From Trypanosoma brucei gambiense DAL972 (lineage: Eukaryota > Euglenozoa > Kinetoplastea > Trypanosomatida > Trypanosomatidae), in contig NC_026742.1 of assembly GCF_000210295.1 (NCBI RefSeq), forward strand, positions 2,027,061-2,091,060: a stretch of 64,000 nucleotides of DNA. Reading direction: 5' to 3'. This document shows, piece after piece, positions 59,291 to 64,000 of this stretch (position 1 is its first letter; each line of letters opens with the position of its first letter). A program made the translations under genes and the position numbers. The notes below the pieces were generated by a model. The model was not told the DNA's origin, searched no databases, and saw nothing but the letters and a program-made list of their open reading frames with translations.

Positions 59291-60282
59291 ATTGTGATCC
59301 CAACCATTCCACTTGTCTCCACACAGTTATGTGCACATACAAGTGGGGCAGCAAACATCCTTTCATATTAACCTTATTTTCTATCAGTGACTATTAATAT
59401 TGTTATTTTATTTTGTTTCCTTTATACTTTCACTTTTATTATTCTTTTTTACTTTACTTTTCCTTTCATTATTTTATCTTTCGAATAGTTGTTGTAACTT
59501 TTATCCTTTATTTTTATAACTGCTTAACTAGTGTGTCTATTGTCCTACTTTTTAGCTATATTTTTTCCTTTATTACTTTTGTTATTTCATTATTTTATTC
59601 ATGTAATGCACTGAGGTGATTGCGTGTAAGCATGGCCACCTATGCGTTACCATCGTAAGAGCGTGTTACTAAAACGTATCATCCCTACGCATCCATAATG
59701 TCCTATTGTATGCGTAAAGCTAACTGATTCTGAGGGTTTTTATTTTATCATGAAGCACAACTCTTACGCTGTGGGGTTACTTTCACATATCTCTCTCCCA
59801 TTACTCATTACACTTATTTTATGTTGTATTCTCTCCCTTTTTATTTCATATCTCTATATTTTATGTCACTGTCAGTAGGTTGTATCGTAATAGTGTAGGA
59901 TACCCTAAATACTCAATACATGTGCTCTTACTGATTCCATCAGATATTGATATTATCGTGTCTAACGAAATGACTATTGGAAGTTTGGGTGTGTGCTATT
60001 GCATTGCCTCTCTGCTTTGTAATTATGGTATTTGATTTCCACTGTCACTTAGAATTGTATTTAGTAGGAAGTGGGGACAGTTCCATGCTGTGATGTGTGC
60101 AGTGTACTTAAATGATGAGCTGATTGACTGTAATGGTGTCACTACTCATATTGATACTATTACTATTGCTATTCTTTGTATTTCCCACTGTTGATTCCAT
60201 TAATCTCTCCTAATTCTCATGACAAGAATCCACTACAAGACAGCAGACACAAGTTTCGATACCATCCAAATTAACAACAATT
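59291..60282 (+). promoter_or_regulatory. BARP inter-gene spacer 7
   Basis: Conserved spacer with the same 3' UTR variant as after copy 2 (cattattttatctttcgaat). The leader is of the 'ccaaatt' form although the next gene starts like type B or copy 1. Confidence 0.5.
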
Positions 60283-61264
60283 ATGAGCATCACTTTTCAT
60301 AGTTTATGGCTACTTTTGACAGTGTTATGCACTGCAGGTATTCGTGCTGATTTTATTGGGGAGGAGTGCTCTGCTTATGGGAGGTGATCTATCAGCTGAC
60401 AACGTACTTGTATTGTGTCGTGTGGCGGAACAACTTCGAGGTTTACCGGATACAGTAAGTTCTGCTCTTGTTAATGCCGCTGCTGCTTCGAGTAAGGCAT
60501 TTGAAGCAAAGGTACAAGCAGAGGAAGCTGTGGAACTTGCCGAGTCGAGAGGCCTAAACGTTACGAAAGCGAAGGAAGCTGCTGTGAGAGCAACACTCGC
60601 TGCTGAAGCTGCGGCTACGGCTGCAAGTAACGTGGAAATTAACGCTGCAAATATTGCTGCTTTCTCTACAGATTTTTTGGAGACTGCGAACTTGTTGCTG
60701 TTTGAAGTTAGTGGCGCAAAAGATGTTGGTGGTGACGTGAGAATCGTGGCGCGAAGGTGCACGGGTGAAGCGAACTTTGTTACGGTTGCTTCTCTAACCA
60801 ATGCACTGGATAATGTTACTTCTCTGTACTCCGTGTATGGCAAAGCCACGGCTTCTTTGAGTGTGGAAAGTGTTGCCCTTTTGGAGGAGCTGAAGATGTT
60901 GGAAGATGGCTTGAAGAAGTCACAGGTTGCTGTTTCGGAGGCGGCTGACGCAGCAGACCAGTTGAAACTATTGGAAGATGCAGTTGAAGTATCGAGCAAT
61001 ACTGCCAAAGGGGCTGTCAATAACCATAATACCGCAAATAATGAAAGCAACAAAGCAACAAGAAATGAAGATCAGGATGAAGGTAGAACAGTCGGAAATA
61101 ACGACAAAGAATTTACTATAAATTCTGAGGATTATACGAAGAAAAACCAAGGAGAAAACGGGGACCTGAGCTCGAGTACCCTTACAGAATATAGCGGAAG
61201 TGCTTTTATCGCTAAATATCCCTTTCACCTGTGTACCATATTTACTTTCTATACAGTTCTATGA
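60283..61264 (+). pseudogene. BARP: BARP copy 8: frameshifted chimera with unrelated C-terminal half
   Basis: The BARP ATG at 60283 encodes the normal signal peptide and a copy-1-like mature start (ADFIGEEC) but stops at TGA 60385-60387. The rest of the gene is open in the next frame from before 60388 (DLSADNVLVLCRVAEQL) to 61264, as if one extra base lay near 60375-60385. Without correction the first usable ATG in that frame is 60377, giving a protein without a signal peptide. The core up to EINAANIAAF is BARP, but the second half (from STDFLETANLLLFEV through TVGNNDKEFTINSEDY) is unlike any other copy and ends AFIAKYPFHLCTIFTFYTVL, a possible alternative GPI tail. It may be a pseudogene, a chimera, or a sequencing error in a divergent gene. 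Confidence 0.8.
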
Positions 61265-62223
61265 TAAGCGACAGCGAAACAATTTTTGTCACAAACACAT
61301 CCCGAGACGTTATTTAATTAATACAATCATGAATTAAAGTTAACCACGGTATATACACAAGTGCGACTTTCCACGAAAAGGTCGCAATCTTTTCCCTAAA
61401 ACACCTTCTCTTGTATTTTATAAAAAGTTGTTGTAGCTTTTATCCTTCTTTTTTGTAACTGTGCTGCTGAGGTGTGTCTATTGTCCTACTTTTTAGCTAT
61501 ATTTTTTCCTTTATTACTTTTGTTATTTCATTATTTTATTCATGTAATGCACTGAGGTGATTGCGTGTAAGCATGGCCACCTATGCGTTACCATCGTAAG
61601 AGCGTGTTACTAAAACGTATCATTCCTACGCATCCATAATGTCCTATTGTATGCGTAAAGCTAACTGATTCTGAGGGTTTTTATTTTATCATGAAGCACA
61701 ACTCTTACGCTGTGGGGTTACTTTCACATATCTCTCTCCCATTACTCATTACACTTATTTTATGTTGTATTCTCTCCCTTTTTATTTCATATCTCTATAT
61801 TTTATGTCACTGTCAGTAGGTTGTATCGTAATAGTGTAGGATACCCTAAATACTCAATACATGTGCTCTTACTGATTCCATCAGATATTGATATTATCGT
61901 GTCTAACGAAATGACTATTGGAAGTTTGGGTGTGTGCTATTGCATTGCCTCTCTGCTTTGTAATTATGGTATTTGATTTCCACTGTCACTTAGAATTGTA
62001 TTTAGTAGGGAGTGGGGACAGTTCCATGCTGTGATGTGTGCAGTGTACTTAAATGATGAGCTGATTGACTGTAATGGTGTCACTACTCATATTGATACTA
62101 TTACTATTGCTATTCTTTGTATTTCCCACTGTTGATTCCATTAATCTCTCCTAATTCTCATGACAAGAATCCACTACAAGACAGCAGACACAAGTTTCGA
62201 TACCATCGAAATTAACAACAATT
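61265..62223 (+). promoter_or_regulatory. BARP spacer 8 with a private 3' UTR start
   Basis: The first 165 bp or so (61265 to about 61430) do not match any other BARP 3' UTR; homology resumes near 61430-61500 (gttgttgtagcttttatcc). The exchange that gave copy 8 its foreign end therefore includes the proximal 3' UTR. The remainder is standard, with a 'cgaaatt' leader. Confidence 0.6.
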
Positions 62224-63006
62224 ATGAGCATCACTTTTCATAGTTTATGGCTACTTTTGACAGTGTTATGCACTGCAGGTATTCGTGCTCATCATGTCTG
62301 GAATGATTGCTTTGCTGATGGAAGCTATCCACCACTAGAAGGTATACCCGCATTGTGTGGTGTGGCGGAACAACTTCGAGGTTTACCGGATACAGTGAGT
62401 TCTGCTCTTGTTAATGCCGCTGCTGCTTCGAGTAAGGCATTTGAAGCAAAGGTACAAGCAGAGGAAGCTGTGGAACTTGCCGAGTCGAGAGGCCTAAACG
62501 TTACGAAAGCGAAGGAAGCTGCTGTGAGAGCAACACTCGCTGCTGAAGCTGCGGCTACGGCTGCAAGTAACGTGGAAATTAACGCTGCAAATATTGCTGC
62601 TTTGCCGTGGTCACAACGAAGACAGGATGCGGGGTTGCAAAAAGTTGCACTATGCGACAATGTGGACAAGGATGTACGAGAGGCAGCAGCAAAGTGTACA
62701 AAGAAAGCAAACAATGTGACAGCGGAATCTCTCCGTGCGGCACTAGAAGCGTTGGAGAATCTAGTTACTGATGTTAAATTCCAAGAAAATTTACGCATGG
62801 AAGATGTTGAGTTCCACACGGAGCTGAAATCGTTAGAGGAACACGTGGAAGAGGCTGTCCGTGCACAAAGAGAAGCTGAAGCCGCAGCTGCCGAGGCAAA
62901 TGAAACAGCCGGCACAAATACGGGACCAGTTGGAAATTCCGTTGCATCACCTGAAGGGTCAGTGCTGCTACTGATGGCTGGACTGTTTCTCAGTTCTGTA
63001 CTGTAA
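62224..63006 (+). CDS. BARP: BARP copy 9 (type B), same protein as copy 3
   Basis: 260 residues, predicted protein identical to copy 3 over its whole length (HHVWNDCFADGSYPPLEG near the mature start, NNVTAESLRAALEALENL, GPI tail LFLSSVL, TAA stop). Its 3' UTR also matches that of copy 3 almost exactly, differing for example at ttatgtgcac against ttatgtccac. Confidence 0.92.
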   Translation: MSITFHSLWLLLTVLCTAGIRAHHVWNDCFADGSYPPLEGIPALCGVAEQLRGLPDTVSSALVNAAAASSKAFEAKVQAEEAVELAESRGLNVTKAKEAAVRATLAAEAAATAASNVEINAANIAALPWSQRRQDAGLQKVALCDNVDKDVREAAAKCTKKANNVTAESLRAALEALENLVTDVKFQENLRMEDVEFHTELKSLEEHVEEAVRAQREAEAAAAEANETAGTNTGPVGNSVASPEGSVLLLMAGLFLSSVL

Positions 63007-64000
63007 GAGGTTACAACTCCACGAATTGTGATCCCAACCATTCCACTTGTCTCCACACAGTTATGTGCACATACAAGTGGGGCAGCAAACATCCTTTCAT
63101 ATTAACCTTATTTTCTATCAGTGACTATTAATATTGTTATTTTATTTTGTTTCATTTATACTTTCACTTTTATTATTCTCTTTTACTTTACTTTTCCCTT
63201 ACAATGTTGTCTTTCGAACATGTTCCAACTTTTATCCTTCATTATAACTGCTTAACTAGTGTGTCTATTGTCCTACTTTTTAGCTATATTTTTTCCTTTA
63301 CTACCTTTGTTATTTCATTATTTTATTCATGTAATGCACTGAGGTGATTGCGTGTAAGCATGGCCACCTATGCGTTACCATCGTAAGAGCGTGTTACTAA
63401 AACGTATCATTCCTACGCATCCATAATGTCCTATTGTATGCGTAAAGCTAACTGATTCTGAGGGTTTTTATTTTATCATGAAGCACAACTCTTACGCTGT
63501 GGGGTTACTTTCACATATCTCTCTCCCATTACTCATTACACTTATTTTATGTTGTATTCTCTCCCTTTTTATTTCATATCTCTATATTTTATGTCACTGT
63601 CAGTAGGTTGTATCGTAATAGTGTAGGATACCCTAAATACTCAATACATGTGCTCTTACTGATTCCATCAGATATTGATATTATCGTGTCTAATGAAATG
63701 ACTATTGGAAGTTTGGGTGTGTGCTATTGCATTGCCTCTCTGCTTTGTAATTATGGTATTTGATTTCCACTGTCACTTAGAATTGTATTTAGTAGGGAGT
63801 GGGGACAGTTCCATGCTGTGATGTGTGCAGTGTACTTAAATGATGAGCTAATTGACTGTAATGGTGTCACTACTCATATTGATACTATTAATGTTGCTGT
63901 TCCCTGTATTTCCCACTGTTGATTCCATTAATCTCTCCTAATTCTCATGACAAGAATCCACTACAAGACAGCAGACACAAGTTTCGATACCATCCAAATT
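63007..64000 (+). promoter_or_regulatory. BARP spacer 9 and leader of a tenth copy (window end)
   Basis: Standard spacer ending in the 'ccaaatt' leader; the window stops about 10 bases before the expected ATG. Changes at about 63898-63906 (gctgttccctg) resemble the leader of copy 6, so the next gene may be of type A or copy-6 type. Confidence 0.6.

Larger units (their letters stand above)
43435..64000 (+). repeat. BARP tandem gene array, nine copies seen
   Basis: Homology between units begins sharply at 43435 (ctactcatattgatac), 141 bp before the first ATG. Start codons lie at 43576, 45486, 47279, 49066, 50467, 52256, 58490, 60283 and 62224, giving a unit of about 1.79 kb. Exceptions are 1.40 kb where 50018-50117 is a gap and 6.2 kb where an ingi is inserted. 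Leader, coding core and spacer are all conserved. The window ends in the leader of a tenth copy, whose ATG would fall near 64011. BARP genes are known as a tandem family on the T. brucei chromosome 9 arm. Confidence 0.92.

Overview
This window is nuclear DNA of a kinetoplastid, almost certainly Trypanosoma brucei or a close relative in subgenus Trypanozoon. The reasons are: every protein gene is intronless and on the + strand; short coding blocks are separated by spacers full of polypyrimidine tracts and (TA)n microsatellites, as expected for polycistronic transcription with trans-splicing; there is a tandem array of BARP (brucei alanine-rich protein) genes; and there is an ingi retrotransposon carrying a nested RIME. 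The sequence is a gapped draft, with four runs of N at 34362-34725, 37363-37463, 50018-50117 and 53073-53172. The subspecies cannot be told from the sequence.

Layout. Positions 480-40689 are a housekeeping stretch of one polycistronic unit: UTP6 (U3 snoRNP processome), a kinetoplastid protein of unknown function, ribosomal protein eS6, an NDUFA9-like complex I subunit, a 3,048-residue ankyrin-repeat protein with a filamin-like C-terminus, ribosomal protein eL32, a MINDY-4-family protein that appears to have lost its catalytic residues, a candidate 80-residue small ORF, a type IID (ENA-like) P-type ATPase, a kinesin with a long insertion in its motor, a second unknown protein, and an ArfGAP with a repeat-encoded linker. 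These genes are not functionally related, which is usual for a trypanosome transcription unit. Spacers grow longer and more AT-rich to the right, and 37464-38480 looks like poor-quality read sequence.

From 43435 to the end lies the BARP array: nine copies (one frameshifted) of an approximately 1.79 kb unit, with the 5' leader of a tenth reaching the window edge. BARPs are known as GPI-anchored surface proteins of epimastigotes in the tsetse salivary gland. Leader and coding sequences mostly alternate between two types (A and B), with exact protein copies repeated along the array. Three copies have lost the usual stop codon and carry a short C-terminal extension past the GPI signal. One copy (60283-61264) is a frameshifted chimera with an unrelated C-terminal half.

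Between copies 6 and 7 the array is broken by an ingi non-LTR retrotransposon (53173-57987, 5' end lost in an assembly gap). It keeps recognisable reverse transcriptase, RNase H and C2H2 zinc-finger regions but has several frameshifts. A 504 bp RIME is inserted in it in the opposite orientation, flanked by a perfect 12 bp target-site duplication. RIME and the ingi 3' end share sequence, so together they form a large inverted repeat.

I found no tRNA, rRNA, snRNA, spliced-leader RNA gene or CRISPR array.
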